Origin: Streptomyces sp. ICC1
GTDB lineage: Bacteria; Actinomycetota; Actinomycetes; Streptomycetales; Streptomycetaceae
Length of the DNA: 64,000 nucleotides
Direction of reading: 5' to 3'
Assembly (NCBI RefSeq): GCF_003287935.1
Contig: NZ_CP030287.1
Span: 4,678,267-4,742,266 of the forward strand
Positions 52,249-62,207 of this stretch are shown in pieces. The translations under genes were made by a program, and so were the position numbers. Below the pieces are notes generated by a model. That model did no database searches, was not told the DNA's origin, and saw only the letters and a program-made list of their open reading frames with translations. How positions within the stretch are numbered: position 1 is the first letter of the stretch; each line of letters opens with the position of its first letter.

Positions 52249-55041
52249 GTGAGTCCTCCGGACGGAGACTCCAGAGACGCCGGGGACTCCACGGGCGCCG
52301 GAGACACCAAGGGCCCCGAGAACCCCGCGGCCGGGGACCCCGCGGCCGAGGACTCGCCGGGCCACCCGGACTCCACGGGCCCCACGGGCCCCACAGGCCC
52401 CACAGGCCCCACAGGCTCCCCGGCGCCCGCGGCCCCGCACGACCACACGCCGGCCGCCGTCGACCAGGTCGAAGTGGACGAACCGCTGCTGGCCGCCCGC
52501 GTGCACCGCCCGTCCGACCTCGTCCGGCTCCTCGTCGGCATCCTGGGCATCGCCCTGGTCCTCGGCATCGCCGCCTTCGCCCAGCGCACCACCGCGGGTC
52601 TGGAGCAGGACATCAGCGACGGCACCGGCCAGGCGCCGGACATGCTGATCAAGGTCGCCGGACTGGTGTCCAGCATCGCCGTGCTCCTCGTGCCGGTGGC
52701 CTTCGCCATCGAGCGGCTGATCAAACGCGACGGGCTGCGCATCGCCGACGGCGTGCTCGCCGCCGTCCTCGCGCACGGCGTCACCCTCGCCACCGACCTG
52801 TGGGTCTCCCAAGCGGCCTCCGAGACCATCCAGGACGCCCTGACCCGCCCCACCGGAGCCGGCGGGGCCCTCACCGACCCGGTGCACGGCTATCTCGCGC
52901 CCGTGATCGCGTACATGACGGCGGTCGGGATGACCCGGCGGCCGCGCTGGCGGGTCGCGCTGTGGGTGGTCCTGCTGCTGGACGCCTTCGCGATGCTGGT
53001 CAGCGGCTACACCACGCCCTTCTCGATCGTCCTGACCGTGCTGATCGGCTGGAGCGTCGCGTACGGAACGCTGTACGCGGTCGGCTCTCCGAACGTGCGG
53101 CCCACCGGGCAGAACCTCCTCGCCGGGCTGCGCCGGGTCGGCTTCCAGCCGGTCAGCGCGATGCGGGCCGAGTCCCCCGAGGGGCCCGACAGCACGGATG
53201 TCAGCGACCGCGGCCGGCGCTACCACGTCACGTTGGAGGACGGCCCGCCGCTCGACGTCACCGTCGTCGACCGGGAGCAGCAGGCCCACGGTTTCTACTA
53301 CCGGGTCTGGCGCCGGCTGACGCTGCGCGGCATCACCACCCGGCGCAGCCTGCAGTCGCTGCGCCAGGCCCTGGAGCAGGAGGCACTGCTCGCGTACGCG
53401 GCCATCGCCGCCGGGGCCAACGCGCCCAAGCTCATCGCCACCTCCGAGCTGGGCCCGGACGCCGTGATGCTCGTCTACGAGCACCTGGGCGGCCGGAGCC
53501 TGGACCAGCTGGCCGACGAGGAGATCACCGACGAGCTGAGCCGCAACGCGTGGCAGCAGGTACGGGCGCTGCAGTCGCGGCGGATCGCGCACCGGCGGCT
53601 GACCGGGGACGCCCTGGTGGTGGATCGTTCCGGCACCGGCACCACCGGCACCATCACCCTGACCGACATGCGCGGCGGCGAGATCGCGGCCGGCGACCTC
53701 GTGCTGCGCATGGACATCGCGCAGTTGCTCACCACCCTCGGCCTGCGGGTCGGCGCCGAGCGTTCGGTCGCCTCGGCGGTGTCGGTGCTCGGTCCGGACG
53801 CGGTGGCGGACTGCCTGCCGCTGCTCCAGCCGATCGCGCTGAGCCGCTCCACCCGGGCGACGCTGCGCAGGCTCGCGCGGGAGCGAGCGGACCGGGAGCG
53901 GGAAGCGGTACTAGAGTCCTCGCGGGCGGCGAAGGCGGCGCGCGGGGCCGACTCCGCCTCGTCCGCGGCGCGCTCGGCGGCCGACCGCAAGGCCGAGAAG
54001 AAGGCGCTGGACGATGCGCTCGACGGGGCCCGCGAGGAGGACCTGCTGAGCCAGATCCGCCAGCAGGTGCTGTTGATCCGCCCGCAGGCGCCGGTGGAGC
54101 CGGCCCGGCTGGAGCGGATCCGGCCGCGCACCCTGGTGTCGTTCATCGCGGGCGCCTTCGGTGCGTACTTCCTGATCACGCAGCTCGCGCACGTGGACTT
54201 CGGGACGACCATCAGCGACGCGCGGTGGGGCTGGGTCGGGGCGGCGCTGGGCTTCTCCGCGCTGACCTACTTCGCCGCGGCGATGAGCCTGCTGGGCTTC
54301 GTGCCCGAGCGGGTGCCGTTCCTGCGGACGGTACTGGCGCAGGTCGCCGGATCCTTCGTGAAGCTGGTGGCGCCGGCGGCGGTCGGCGGGGTCGCGCTGA
54401 ACACCCGCTTCCTGCAGCGGGCGGGGATCCGGCCGGGGCTGGCGGTGGCCAGTGTCGGCGCCTCGCAGCTCTTCGGCCTGGCCAGCCACATCCTGCTGCT
54501 GCTGTCCTTCGGCTATCTGACGGGGACGGAGAAGACGCCGGAGATGACCCCGTCGAGGACGGTCATCGCGGGTCTGCTCACGGTGGCGGTGCTGGTGCTG
54601 GTGGTCACGGCCGTGCCGTTCCTGCGCAAGTTCGTGGCGACCCGGGTACGGGCGCTGTTCGCCGGAGTGGTCCCGCGCATGCTGGACGTGCTCCAGCGGC
54701 CGCAGAAGCTCCTGACGGGCATCGGCGGGATGCTGCTGCTGACCGGCTGCTTCGTGATGTGCCTGGACGCCTCGATCCGCGCCTTCGGCGGCGGCGAGGC
54801 CATCAGTTACGCGAGCATCGCGGTCGTCTTCCTGGCGGGCAACGCCCTCGGTTCGGCGGCGCCGACCCCGGGCGGCATCGGCGCGGTGGAGACCACGCTG
54901 ACGCTGGGCCTGATCGCGGCGGGGCTGGACGGGCAGGTCGCCGCGGCGTCGGTCCTGCTGTTCCGGGTGATGACGTTCTGGCTGCCGGTGCTGCCGGGGT
55001 GGATCTCGTTCAACTTCCTGACGCGCAAGGAAGCGATCTAA
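52249..55041 (+). CDS. Large membrane protein: kinase-like domain plus LPG-synthase-type flippase domain
   Basis: A 930-residue membrane protein of the lysylphosphatidylglycerol-synthase TM family, actinobacterial long form. It has a disordered N-terminus with a GPT tripeptide run (about 43-55), then about seven helices (about 90-275). A cytosolic kinase-like domain follows (about 320-570; VMLVYEHLGGRSLDQLADEE, ALVVDRSG and LTDMRGGEIAAGD, without a clear catalytic HRD). The C-terminal flippase-like domain has about eight helices with the GSFVKLVAPAAVGGVALNTRF and GNALGSAAPTPGGIGAVE signatures. GTG 52249 is chosen for AAGGGAG six bases upstream; GTG 52228 and 52201 are alternatives. The substrate is probably a lipid-linked precursor, but this is unknown. 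Confidence 0.85.
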   Translation: MSPPDGDSRDAGDSTGAGDTKGPENPAAGDPAAEDSPGHPDSTGPTGPTGPTGPTGSPAPAAPHDHTPAAVDQVEVDEPLLAARVHRPSDLVRLLVGILGIALVLGIAAFAQRTTAGLEQDISDGTGQAPDMLIKVAGLVSSIAVLLVPVAFAIERLIKRDGLRIADGVLAAVLAHGVTLATDLWVSQAASETIQDALTRPTGAGGALTDPVHGYLAPVIAYMTAVGMTRRPRWRVALWVVLLLDAFAMLVSGYTTPFSIVLTVLIGWSVAYGTLYAVGSPNVRPTGQNLLAGLRRVGFQPVSAMRAESPEGPDSTDVSDRGRRYHVTLEDGPPLDVTVVDREQQAHGFYYRVWRRLTLRGITTRRSLQSLRQALEQEALLAYAAIAAGANAPKLIATSELGPDAVMLVYEHLGGRSLDQLADEEITDELSRNAWQQVRALQSRRIAHRRLTGDALVVDRSGTGTTGTITLTDMRGGEIAAGDLVLRMDIAQLLTTLGLRVGAERSVASAVSVLGPDAVADCLPLLQPIALSRSTRATLRRLARERADREREAVLESSRAAKAARGADSASSAARSAADRKAEKKALDDALDGAREEDLLSQIRQQVLLIRPQAPVEPARLERIRPRTLVSFIAGAFGAYFLITQLAHVDFGTTISDARWGWVGAALGFSALTYFAAAMSLLGFVPERVPFLRTVLAQVAGSFVKLVAPAAVGGVALNTRFLQRAGIRPGLAVASVGASQLFGLASHILLLLSFGYLTGTEKTPEMTPSRTVIAGLLTVAVLVLVVTAVPFLRKFVATRVRALFAGVVPRMLDVLQRPQKLLTGIGGMLLLTGCFVMCLDASIRAFGGGEAISYASIAVVFLAGNALGSAAPTPGGIGAVETTLTLGLIAAGLDGQVAAASVLLFRVMTFWLPVLPGWISFNFLTRKEAI

Positions 55042-55082
55042 AGCCTTGGAGTCCTGTCGGTGACCCTGCCTAGGGTGGCCGG

Positions 55083-55955
55083 ATGAACGGGATACGGATC
55101 GTCGCGGACCGGGCCGAGTGGCGCAAAGGCTTCGAGGAGCGGGTGCTCTGCGGGTACCGGGCCGCGGGCTGCTCGGAGCCGCTGGCCAGGGCCCTGCTGG
55201 ACAAGGCGCTGAAGGGGATCGACGACTGGACGGTGGCCACCGACGGCACCGGGTGGATCGCGGTCGGGGTGGACGGGGACGGCGGGGCGGCCGTCGGCCG
55301 GATCCACGATCTGACGGCGGTGGCCGGGGGCGCGGCGGCCGGACGCGCGTGGGCCGAGCGCTGGTGCGCCGGGCAGGGCGCCCGGCGGGTGGAGGTCCGG
55401 CTCACCGGCGGAGCCGGAGCGGCGGCCTTCGCCGACTACCCCGTACGGGGCCAGAACCGGATGCGGGCGGCGGCCGAGCGGCCCGGGCTGCCGGCGGGCC
55501 TGACGGTGCGCCCGCTCACCGAGGCGGAGTACCCGGGCTGGTACGCCGGCGAGGAGGCCGCGTACGTCGCGGACATCGTCCGGGCCGGAGCCCTGACCGC
55601 GGAGCAGGCCAAAGCCAAGTCCGACGAGGACTTCGCCCGCTTCCTGCCGCGGGGCATGCGGACCCCGGGGCACGCCTTCTACGCGCTGGAGGCCGGCGGT
55701 CAGGTGATCGGCACGGGCTGGGTCAACCACGGGTTCCTGCCGGGCGTGACCTTCGGCTTCTCGCTGGAGGTGTACGAGGAGCACCGCGGCAAGGGCTACG
55801 GCCGGGCGGCGATGGCGGTGGGCGAGTGGGCCACCCGGCAGGGCGGGGACGAGGCCATGATGTTCAACGTCTTCGGCGGCAACAAGGTCGCGATGGGCCT
55901 GTACGACAGCACCGGATTCGCCGTGCTGGACGAGATCCGCTCGCGCGCGCTCTGA
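55083..55955 (+). CDS. GNAT-family N-acetyltransferase
   Basis: A 290-residue protein. The N-terminal half (1-130) is a degenerate or regulatory GNAT-like region. The C-terminal half (from about LTVRPLTEAEYPGWY, residue 141) is a complete acetyltransferase with EVYEEHRGKGYGRAAMAVGEW, the acetyl-CoA loop, and NVFGGNKVAMGLYDSTGF. Substrate unknown. ATG 55083 lies 41 bases after the LPG-synthase-type gene on the same strand, so co-transcription is possible. Its stop is three bases from the convergent YwiC-like stop. Confidence 0.88.
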   Translation: MNGIRIVADRAEWRKGFEERVLCGYRAAGCSEPLARALLDKALKGIDDWTVATDGTGWIAVGVDGDGGAAVGRIHDLTAVAGGAAAGRAWAERWCAGQGARRVEVRLTGGAGAAAFADYPVRGQNRMRAAAERPGLPAGLTVRPLTEAEYPGWYAGEEAAYVADIVRAGALTAEQAKAKSDEDFARFLPRGMRTPGHAFYALEAGGQVIGTGWVNHGFLPGVTFGFSLEVYEEHRGKGYGRAAMAVGEWATRQGGDEAMMFNVFGGNKVAMGLYDSTGFAVLDEIRSRAL

Positions 55956-55958
55956 CGG

Positions 55959-56699
55959 TCAGAAGACCAGCAGGAGCGCGGTGAGCAGGCCCGCCGAGGC
56001 GGCTAGCTCGATCGCCCCGACCACCGGCACCCTGACCCCGCGCCCGGGCAGGGCGACCGCGCGGGCCAGGTAGGCCGCGAAGGGGATCGCCAGCCACGGG
56101 GAGAGCAGGGCCGCCAGGGGCACGGCCGCCGCGTGCCAGGCCACGGAACCGCACAGGTGCGTACGGGAGCCGCGCTCCCTGATCATCGTCTTCACGTACG
56201 GCACCGTGCCCCCGAAGTACAGCAGGCAGGCGGCGGCGGGCGCCCACGGCAGGCCGCCGCCGCCCAGCCGCGCGGCGACCAGCAGCATCCCGCACGCCGG
56301 GACCACCGCGGCCAGCCCGTTCACCAGGGCCCGCTCGCGGTTGCGGGAGGCGTACCGGGTGTTCACCGCGAGGAAGGGCGCCGCCGCCGCACCGGCGAGC
56401 AGCAGCCAGGGGTGCAGCACCACCAGCGGGATGCCCGCGAGCGCGCTCGCGGCGCCGAGGACGAGTGCCGGGCGGACGTGGCGCCGGGCCACCGCCGGAC
56501 GCCGCGCCGCGACCTTGCGCAGGCGCAGCCACTGCTGTGCGTGGAAGACCGCGGCGTAGCCGAGCAGCCAGGCCGCCAGGAGCGCCGCGTGCCGCGGGCC
56601 GGGGTGCGGGGAGAGGAACGTGCCCGCGAGGAACGGCACGGTGAGCATCGCCCACGCCCCGTGCTGGTCCGGGATCCAGGAGGCGTTCTTCGGCGGCAC
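55959..56699 (-). CDS. YwiC-like integral membrane protein
   Basis: A 246-residue polytopic membrane protein (about eight hydrophobic segments) of the YwiC family, which is often found beside nitrate-reductase genes. The conserved N-terminus WIPDQHGAWAMLTVPFLAG is diagnostic. Function unknown; a role in respiratory membrane or quinone metabolism is inferred from context only. GTG 56699 has GAAAGG eight bases upstream. A longer frame to 56798 adds unconserved residues. It is divergent from narG and shares its promoter region. Confidence 0.87.
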   Translation of the reverse strand: MPPKNASWIPDQHGAWAMLTVPFLAGTFLSPHPGPRHAALLAAWLLGYAAVFHAQQWLRLRKVAARRPAVARRHVRPALVLGAASALAGIPLVVLHPWLLLAGAAAAPFLAVNTRYASRNRERALVNGLAAVVPACGMLLVAARLGGGGLPWAPAAACLLYFGGTVPYVKTMIRERGSRTHLCGSVAWHAAAVPLAALLSPWLAIPFAAYLARAVALPGRGVRVPVVGAIELAASAGLLTALLLVF

Positions 56700-56811
56700 G
56701 TTCCCGGCCTTTCGCTCGACGGAATTCGGAAATTGGCATTCGGAGCCGTAATTTTCCGGTTCCGCCCCGGAGTTGACCCTTTTCAGGGTGGCATCCACTC
56801 GGCCTGTGAAA

Positions 56812-56851
56812 GACCGGAATTAGGTCATGGCCGTACGGGACCTTTGTCATC
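56812..56851. promoter_or_regulatory. Candidate hypoxia/nitrate operators upstream of narG
   Basis: Two partly symmetric sites: gaccggaattaggtc (56812-56826, gacc/ggtc arms) and gggacctttgtcatc (56837-56851), which resembles half of the DevR/DosR-type gggac...gtccc box. Both lie 90-130 bases before narG, a usual activator distance. Assignment to a regulator is inferred. Confidence 0.45.
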
Positions 56852-56941
56852 GGATTCGCCCCGGGGCCGGGCGTAGCGTCGTGTGCGGGTCATCTTGCCC
56901 GGACCGCACGCACCGCCTCTATTCCGGCCTGGAGGGTCGCC

Positions 56942-59900
56942 TTGCACGAGCGCCACGGACGTCAGGAACACCAGGACGCCGCCGATTCGCTGATCAAGGC
57001 GGGCAGCTTCTTCACCCGGGCCGAGGTCTCCGCGGACCTGCGGACCGTCCACAAGACCGGCGGCCGCGCCGCCGAGGCCTTCTACCGCGACCGGTGGAGC
57101 CACGACAAGGTCGTGTACTCCACGCACGGGGTGAACTGCACGGGCTCCTGCCGGTGGAAGGTCTACGTCAAGGACGGGATCATCACCTGGGAGACCCAGT
57201 CCACCGACTATCCCTCCGTCGGCCCCGACAGCCCCGAGTACGAGCCCCGCGGCTGCCCGCGCGGCGCCTCCTTCTCCTGGTACTCCTACTCCCCCACCCG
57301 GGTGCGCTACCCGTACGTGCGCGGCGCCCTCCTGGAGATGTACCGCGAGGCCAAGGCGCGCCTGGGCGATCCGGTCGAGGCCTGGGCCGACATCCAGTCC
57401 GACCCGGTCCGCCGGCGCACGTACCAGCAGGCGCGCGGCAAGGGCGGGCTGGTGCGCGCGACGTGGGAGGAGGCGACGGAGATCGTCGCCGCCGCGCACG
57501 TGCACACGATCAAGGAGCACGGCCCGGACCGGGTCGCCGGCTTCTCGCCGATCCCGGCGATGTCCATGGCCTCGCACGCCGCCGGCGCCCGCTTCCACTC
57601 GCTCATCGGCGCGCCGATGCTGTCCTTCTACGACTGGTACGCCGACCTTCCGGTCGCCTCCCCGCAGGTCTTCGGCGACCAGACGGACGTGCCCGAGTCC
57701 GGTGACTGGTGGGACGCCGCCTATCTGATGATGTGGGGCTCCAACGTCCCGGTCACCCGCACCCCGGACGCGCACTGGATGACCGAGGCCCGCTACCGCG
57801 GCCAGAAGGTCGTCGCCGTCTCGCCCGACTACGCGGACAACACGAAGTTCGCCGACGAGTGGATGCACCCGCACCCCGGTACGGACGGTGCGCTGGCCCT
57901 CGCGATGGGCCACGTCATCCTGAAGGAATTCTTCGTCGACCGGCAGACCCCCTTCTTCACGGACTACGTCCGGAAGTACACGGACCTCCCCTTCCTGGTC
58001 TCCCTCAAGGAGACCGAACAGGGTCTGGTTCCGGGAAAGTTCGTCACCGCCGCCGATCTCGGGCACACGGAAGGTCCGGCGGGCGAGAACGCGCGGTGGA
58101 AGACGGTGCTGATCGACGACGCGACCGGTGGGACCGTCGTCCCGAACGGCACCCTGGGCCACCGCTGGGGCAAGAACGAGAAGCCGGAGTGGAACCTCGA
58201 CCTCGGCGACACCGTCCCGCGCCTGACCCTGTACGGCACCGCCGACGAGAGCGCGGAGATCACCCTCCCCCGCTTCGAGGACGACGAACAGGGCCTCGAC
58301 GAGGACGGGAAGGCGCGCGGCACGATCCGCCGCGGCGTGCCCGTGCGGCGCCTCGCGACCGCCGGCGGGGACCGGCTCGTCACGACCGTCTTCGACCTGA
58401 TGCTCGCCCAGTACGGCGTGGGCCGCGAGGGCCTGCCCGGCGCGTGGCCCACCGGCTACGAGGACGCGAGCGCCCCGGGCACCCCCGGCTGGCAGGAGTC
58501 GCTGACCTCCGTCCCGGCGGCCCAGGCGGCGCGCGTGGCAAGGGAGTTCGCGCGGACCGCGGAGCAGTCCGAGGGCCGCTGCATGATCCTGATGGGCGCG
58601 GGCACGAACCACTGGTTCCACTCCGAGACCATCTACCGCTCCTTCCTCGCGCTGCTCACCCTCACCGGCTGCCAGGGCCGCAACGGCGGCGGCTGGGGCC
58701 ACTACGTGGGCCAGGAGAAGTGCCGCCCGGTCACCGGCTGGGCCACCCTCGCGGCCGCCTCCGACTGGTCGCGCCCGCCCCGCCAGATGATCGGCGCGGC
58801 CTGGTTCTACTTGCACACCGACCAGTGGCGCTACGACACCCTCCCGGCGGAGGCGCTGGCCTCGCCGCTCGCCACCGGCGCCTTCGAGGGCATGACGGGC
58901 TCGGACTGCCTGGCGGCGGCCACCCGGATGGGCTGGATGCCCTCGTACCCGACCTTCGACCGCAACCCGCTGGAGCTGGCCGAGGCCGAGGACCCCGTCG
59001 CGGAGACGGTCCGGCAGCTCAGGAGCGGCGAGCTGGGCTTCGCGGGCGAGGACCCGGACGCCCCGCACAACTGGCCGCGCGTGCTGAACGTGTGGCGGGC
59101 CAACCTGCTGGGATCCAGCTCCAAGGGCAACGAGTACTTCCTCAAGCACCTGCTGGGCACCCACTCCAACCTCCCCGAGGACGGGCCCCGCTGCACGCCC
59201 AAGGACGTGACGTACCGGGAGGAGGACGTGGAGGGCAAGCTCGACCTGCTCATGTCCATGGACTTCCGGATGACGTCCACGACGCTGCTGTCCGACGTGG
59301 TGTTCCCGGCCGCCACCTGGTACGAGAAGCACGACCTGTCCTCCACGGACATGCACCCCTTCCTGCACGCCTTCACCCCGGCCGTGGACCCGCCCTGGCA
59401 GGCCCGCTCCGACTACGACGCCTTCAAGGCCCTGGCCGAGCGGTTCGGCGAGCTGGCCGGCACCCACCTGGGCGTGCGCAAGGACCTGGTCGCCACCGCC
59501 CTGCAGCACGACACCCCGGGCGGCGAGATGGCCCAGCCCGGCGGCGTCGCGCTGGACTGGTCGAAGGGCGAGTGCGAGCCGGTGCCCGGCCGGACGATGT
59601 ACAACCTGACGGTCGTCGAGCGCGACTACGGGGCGGTCGGCGAGAAGTTCGCCGCGCTCGGCCCGCTCGTCGACACGCTGGGCGTGACGACGAAGGCGAT
59701 CACCTTCGACGTGGGCGAGGAGGTCGCCTACCTCGGCGCGAAGAACGGCACGGTCCGCGGCGGGGTCGCCGACGGCCGCCCGCGCCTGGAGACCGCCCAG
59801 CAGGCCTGCGAGGCGATCCTCTCGCTGTCCGGCACGAGCAACGGCCGCCTCGCCACCCAGGGCTTCGAGACCCTGGAGAAGAAGGTCGGCACCCCGATGG

Positions 59901-60661
59901 CCCACCTGGCCGCCGAGGCCGAGGGCAAGCGGATCACCTTCGCCGACACCCAGGCCCGCCCGGTCCCGGTGATCACCTCGCCCGAGTGGTCGGGCTCCGA
60001 GGCCGGCGGGCGCCGGTACACGGCCTTCACGGTCAACACCGAGCACCTCAAGCCCTGGCACACCCTCACCGGCCGCCAGCACTTCTTCATCGACCACGAC
60101 TGGCTGCACGAGGTGGGCGAATCGCTGCCCGTCTACAAGCCGCCGCTGAACATGCACACCCTGTACGGGGAGCCCGAGCTCGGCACGGTCGACGAGAAGG
60201 CGAAGTCGGTGGCCGTCCGCTACCTGACCCCGCACAACAAGTGGGCGATCCACAGCCAGTACCAGGACAACCTCTACATGATGACGCTGGGCCGCGGCGG
60301 CCAGACGGTGTGGATGTCCCCGCAGGACGCCGCCGCCATCGGCGTGGCGGACAACGACTGGATCGAGGCGGTCAACCGCAACGGCGTGATCACCGCCCGC
60401 GCGATCGTCTCCCACAAGATGCCGCCCGGCACGGTCTACATGAACCACGCGCAGGAGCGCACGGTCGGCGTCCCCAAGACGGAGAAGACCGGCCGCCGCG
60501 GCGGCATCCACAACTCGCTGACCAGGGTGATGCTCAAGCCCACCCATCTCATCGGCGGTTACGCCCAGCTGACCTGGGCCTTCAACTACCTCGGCCCGAC
60601 CGGCAACCAGCGCGACGAGGTGACGGTCATCCGCCGCCGCGACCAGAAGGTGGAGTTCTAA
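56942..60661 (+). CDS. narG: Respiratory nitrate reductase alpha subunit
   Basis: A 1239-residue molybdopterin (bis-MGD) catalytic subunit reducing nitrate to nitrite on the cytoplasmic face of the membrane. Its [4Fe-4S] site uses H62, C66, C70 (STHGVNCTGSC) and C105 (EPRGCPRG), and the molybdenum ligand is D231 in LSFYDWYADLP, equivalent to E. coli D222. The start is an unusual TTG at 56942, supported by GGAGG six bases upstream and by the absence of a better start. The narH start follows after four bases. With narH, narJ and narI it forms the complete membrane-bound enzyme for anaerobic survival. Confidence 0.97.
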   Translation: MHERHGRQEHQDAADSLIKAGSFFTRAEVSADLRTVHKTGGRAAEAFYRDRWSHDKVVYSTHGVNCTGSCRWKVYVKDGIITWETQSTDYPSVGPDSPEYEPRGCPRGASFSWYSYSPTRVRYPYVRGALLEMYREAKARLGDPVEAWADIQSDPVRRRTYQQARGKGGLVRATWEEATEIVAAAHVHTIKEHGPDRVAGFSPIPAMSMASHAAGARFHSLIGAPMLSFYDWYADLPVASPQVFGDQTDVPESGDWWDAAYLMMWGSNVPVTRTPDAHWMTEARYRGQKVVAVSPDYADNTKFADEWMHPHPGTDGALALAMGHVILKEFFVDRQTPFFTDYVRKYTDLPFLVSLKETEQGLVPGKFVTAADLGHTEGPAGENARWKTVLIDDATGGTVVPNGTLGHRWGKNEKPEWNLDLGDTVPRLTLYGTADESAEITLPRFEDDEQGLDEDGKARGTIRRGVPVRRLATAGGDRLVTTVFDLMLAQYGVGREGLPGAWPTGYEDASAPGTPGWQESLTSVPAAQAARVAREFARTAEQSEGRCMILMGAGTNHWFHSETIYRSFLALLTLTGCQGRNGGGWGHYVGQEKCRPVTGWATLAAASDWSRPPRQMIGAAWFYLHTDQWRYDTLPAEALASPLATGAFEGMTGSDCLAAATRMGWMPSYPTFDRNPLELAEAEDPVAETVRQLRSGELGFAGEDPDAPHNWPRVLNVWRANLLGSSSKGNEYFLKHLLGTHSNLPEDGPRCTPKDVTYREEDVEGKLDLLMSMDFRMTSTTLLSDVVFPAATWYEKHDLSSTDMHPFLHAFTPAVDPPWQARSDYDAFKALAERFGELAGTHLGVRKDLVATALQHDTPGGEMAQPGGVALDWSKGECEPVPGRTMYNLTVVERDYGAVGEKFAALGPLVDTLGVTTKAITFDVGEEVAYLGAKNGTVRGGVADGRPRLETAQQACEAILSLSGTSNGRLATQGFETLEKKVGTPMAHLAAEAEGKRITFADTQARPVPVITSPEWSGSEAGGRRYTAFTVNTEHLKPWHTLTGRQHFFIDHDWLHEVGESLPVYKPPLNMHTLYGEPELGTVDEKAKSVAVRYLTPHNKWAIHSQYQDNLYMMTLGRGGQTVWMSPQDAAAIGVADNDWIEAVNRNGVITARAIVSHKMPPGTVYMNHAQERTVGVPKTEKTGRRGGIHNSLTRVMLKPTHLIGGYAQLTWAFNYLGPTGNQRDEVTVIRRRDQKVEF

Positions 60662-60665
60662 CAAC

Positions 60666-62207
60666 ATGCGCGTGATGGCACAGGTCGCGATGGTCATGAA
60701 CCTCGACAAGTGCATCGGCTGCCACACCTGCTCGGTCACCTGCAAGCAGGCGTGGACCAACCGGCAGGGCACCGAGTACGTCTGGTTCAACAACGTCGAG
60801 ACCCTCCCCGGGCAGGGCTACCCGCGCCGGTGGGAGGACCAGGAGAAGTGGAAGGGCGGCTGGGAGCGCACCCGCTCCGGCAAGCTGCGCCTCAAGGCCG
60901 GCGGCCGCCTCGCCAAGCTGGGCAAGATCTTCGCCAACCCGGACCTCCCGGAGATCGACGACTACTACCAGCCGTGGACCTACGAGTACAAGAACCTCAC
61001 CGAGGCGCCGGCGGGCGACGACATGCCCACCGCCCGGCCCGTCTCGCAGGTCACCGGAGAGCCGATCGACAAGATCGAGTGGGGTCCGAACTGGGACGAC
61101 AACCTCGGCGGCGCCCCCGCGCACGCGCCGAAGGACCCGATCGTCGAGAAGATCCGCGACGAGGTCGGCGAGAAGATCCGCTTCGAGTTCGAGCAGAGCT
61201 TCATGTTCTACCTCCCGCGCGTCTGCGAGCACTGCCTCAACCCCGCGTGCGTCTCCTCGTGCCCCTCGGGCGCGATGTACAAGCGCGAGGAGGACGGCAT
61301 CGTCCTGGTCGACCAGGACCAGTGCCGCGGCTGGCGGATGTGCGTGACCGGGTGCCCGTACAAGAAGGTGTACTTCAACCATCAGACCGGCAAGGCCGAG
61401 AAGTGCACGTTCTGCTTCCCGCGCATCGAGGTCGGCATGCCGACCGTGTGCTCGGAGACGTGCGTGGGCCGGATGCGCTACCTCGGCGTGATGCTCTACG
61501 ACGCCGACAAGGTGGCCGAGGCGGCGTCCGTCGAGGACGAGCACGACCTCTATCCCGCGCAGGTCGAGTGCTTCCTGGACCCGGAGGACCCGGCCGTGAT
61601 CGCCGCCGCCCGCGCGGCCGGCATCACCGACGAGTGGCTCGACGCGGCGCGGCGCTCGCCCGTCTACGACCTGATCGCCGGCTACCAGGTCGCCCTCCCG
61701 CTCCACCCGGAGTACCGGACGATGCCGATGGTCTGGTACGTGCCCCCGCTCTCCCCCGTCGTCGAGGCCGTCGCCGCCACCGGCAGCGACGGCGAGGACG
61801 CCGGGAACCTCTTCGGCGCCATCGACGCCCTGCGCATCCCCGTCGAGTACCTCGCCGCGATCCTCACCGCCGGCGACACCCAGCCGGTGGAGGCGGTGCT
61901 GCGCCGGATGGCCGCGATGCGCGCCTACATGCGCCGCGTCAACCTCGGCGAGGAGAAGGACGAGTCGATCGCCCGGGCCGTCGGGCTGTCCGGGCAGGAG
62001 ATGGAGGACATGTTCCGCCTCCTGGCCATCGCCAAGATCGAGGACCGCTTCGTGGTGCCCAGCGCGGCCCGCGGCGAGGCCGAGGCGCTCGCCGGGTCCC
62101 ACCCGCTGGACGGGGCCGCAGCCGCCGCCGAGCAGGGCTGCCCGGTCGGCGCCCTGCCCGAGCCCCGGGTGATGCTCAACCTCGGCTCCACGAGGAGGGG
62201 CAAGTGA
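60666..62207 (+). CDS. narH: Respiratory nitrate reductase beta subunit
   Basis: A 513-residue iron-sulfur subunit carrying electrons from NarI to NarG. The first cysteine cluster is C16, C19, C22, C26 (DKCIGCHTCSVTCK). Others are CEHCLNPACVSSCPSG, CRGWRMCVTGCPYKK (tryptophan replaces one cysteine, indicating the 3Fe-4S centre) and CTFCFPR, giving the standard three [4Fe-4S] plus one [3Fe-4S]. ATG 60666 or 60675 is the start. The stop overlaps the narJ GTG (GTGA). Confidence 0.97.
   Translation: MRVMAQVAMVMNLDKCIGCHTCSVTCKQAWTNRQGTEYVWFNNVETLPGQGYPRRWEDQEKWKGGWERTRSGKLRLKAGGRLAKLGKIFANPDLPEIDDYYQPWTYEYKNLTEAPAGDDMPTARPVSQVTGEPIDKIEWGPNWDDNLGGAPAHAPKDPIVEKIRDEVGEKIRFEFEQSFMFYLPRVCEHCLNPACVSSCPSGAMYKREEDGIVLVDQDQCRGWRMCVTGCPYKKVYFNHQTGKAEKCTFCFPRIEVGMPTVCSETCVGRMRYLGVMLYDADKVAEAASVEDEHDLYPAQVECFLDPEDPAVIAAARAAGITDEWLDAARRSPVYDLIAGYQVALPLHPEYRTMPMVWYVPPLSPVVEAVAATGSDGEDAGNLFGAIDALRIPVEYLAAILTAGDTQPVEAVLRRMAAMRAYMRRVNLGEEKDESIARAVGLSGQEMEDMFRLLAIAKIEDRFVVPSAARGEAEALAGSHPLDGAAAAAEQGCPVGALPEPRVMLNLGSTRRGK

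Noticed and set aside
56825..60793. 1322-codon open frame antisense to narG
   Set aside because: narG is complete on the plus strand with metal-site residues; the antisense product is a valine/glycine/arginine-rich shadow.
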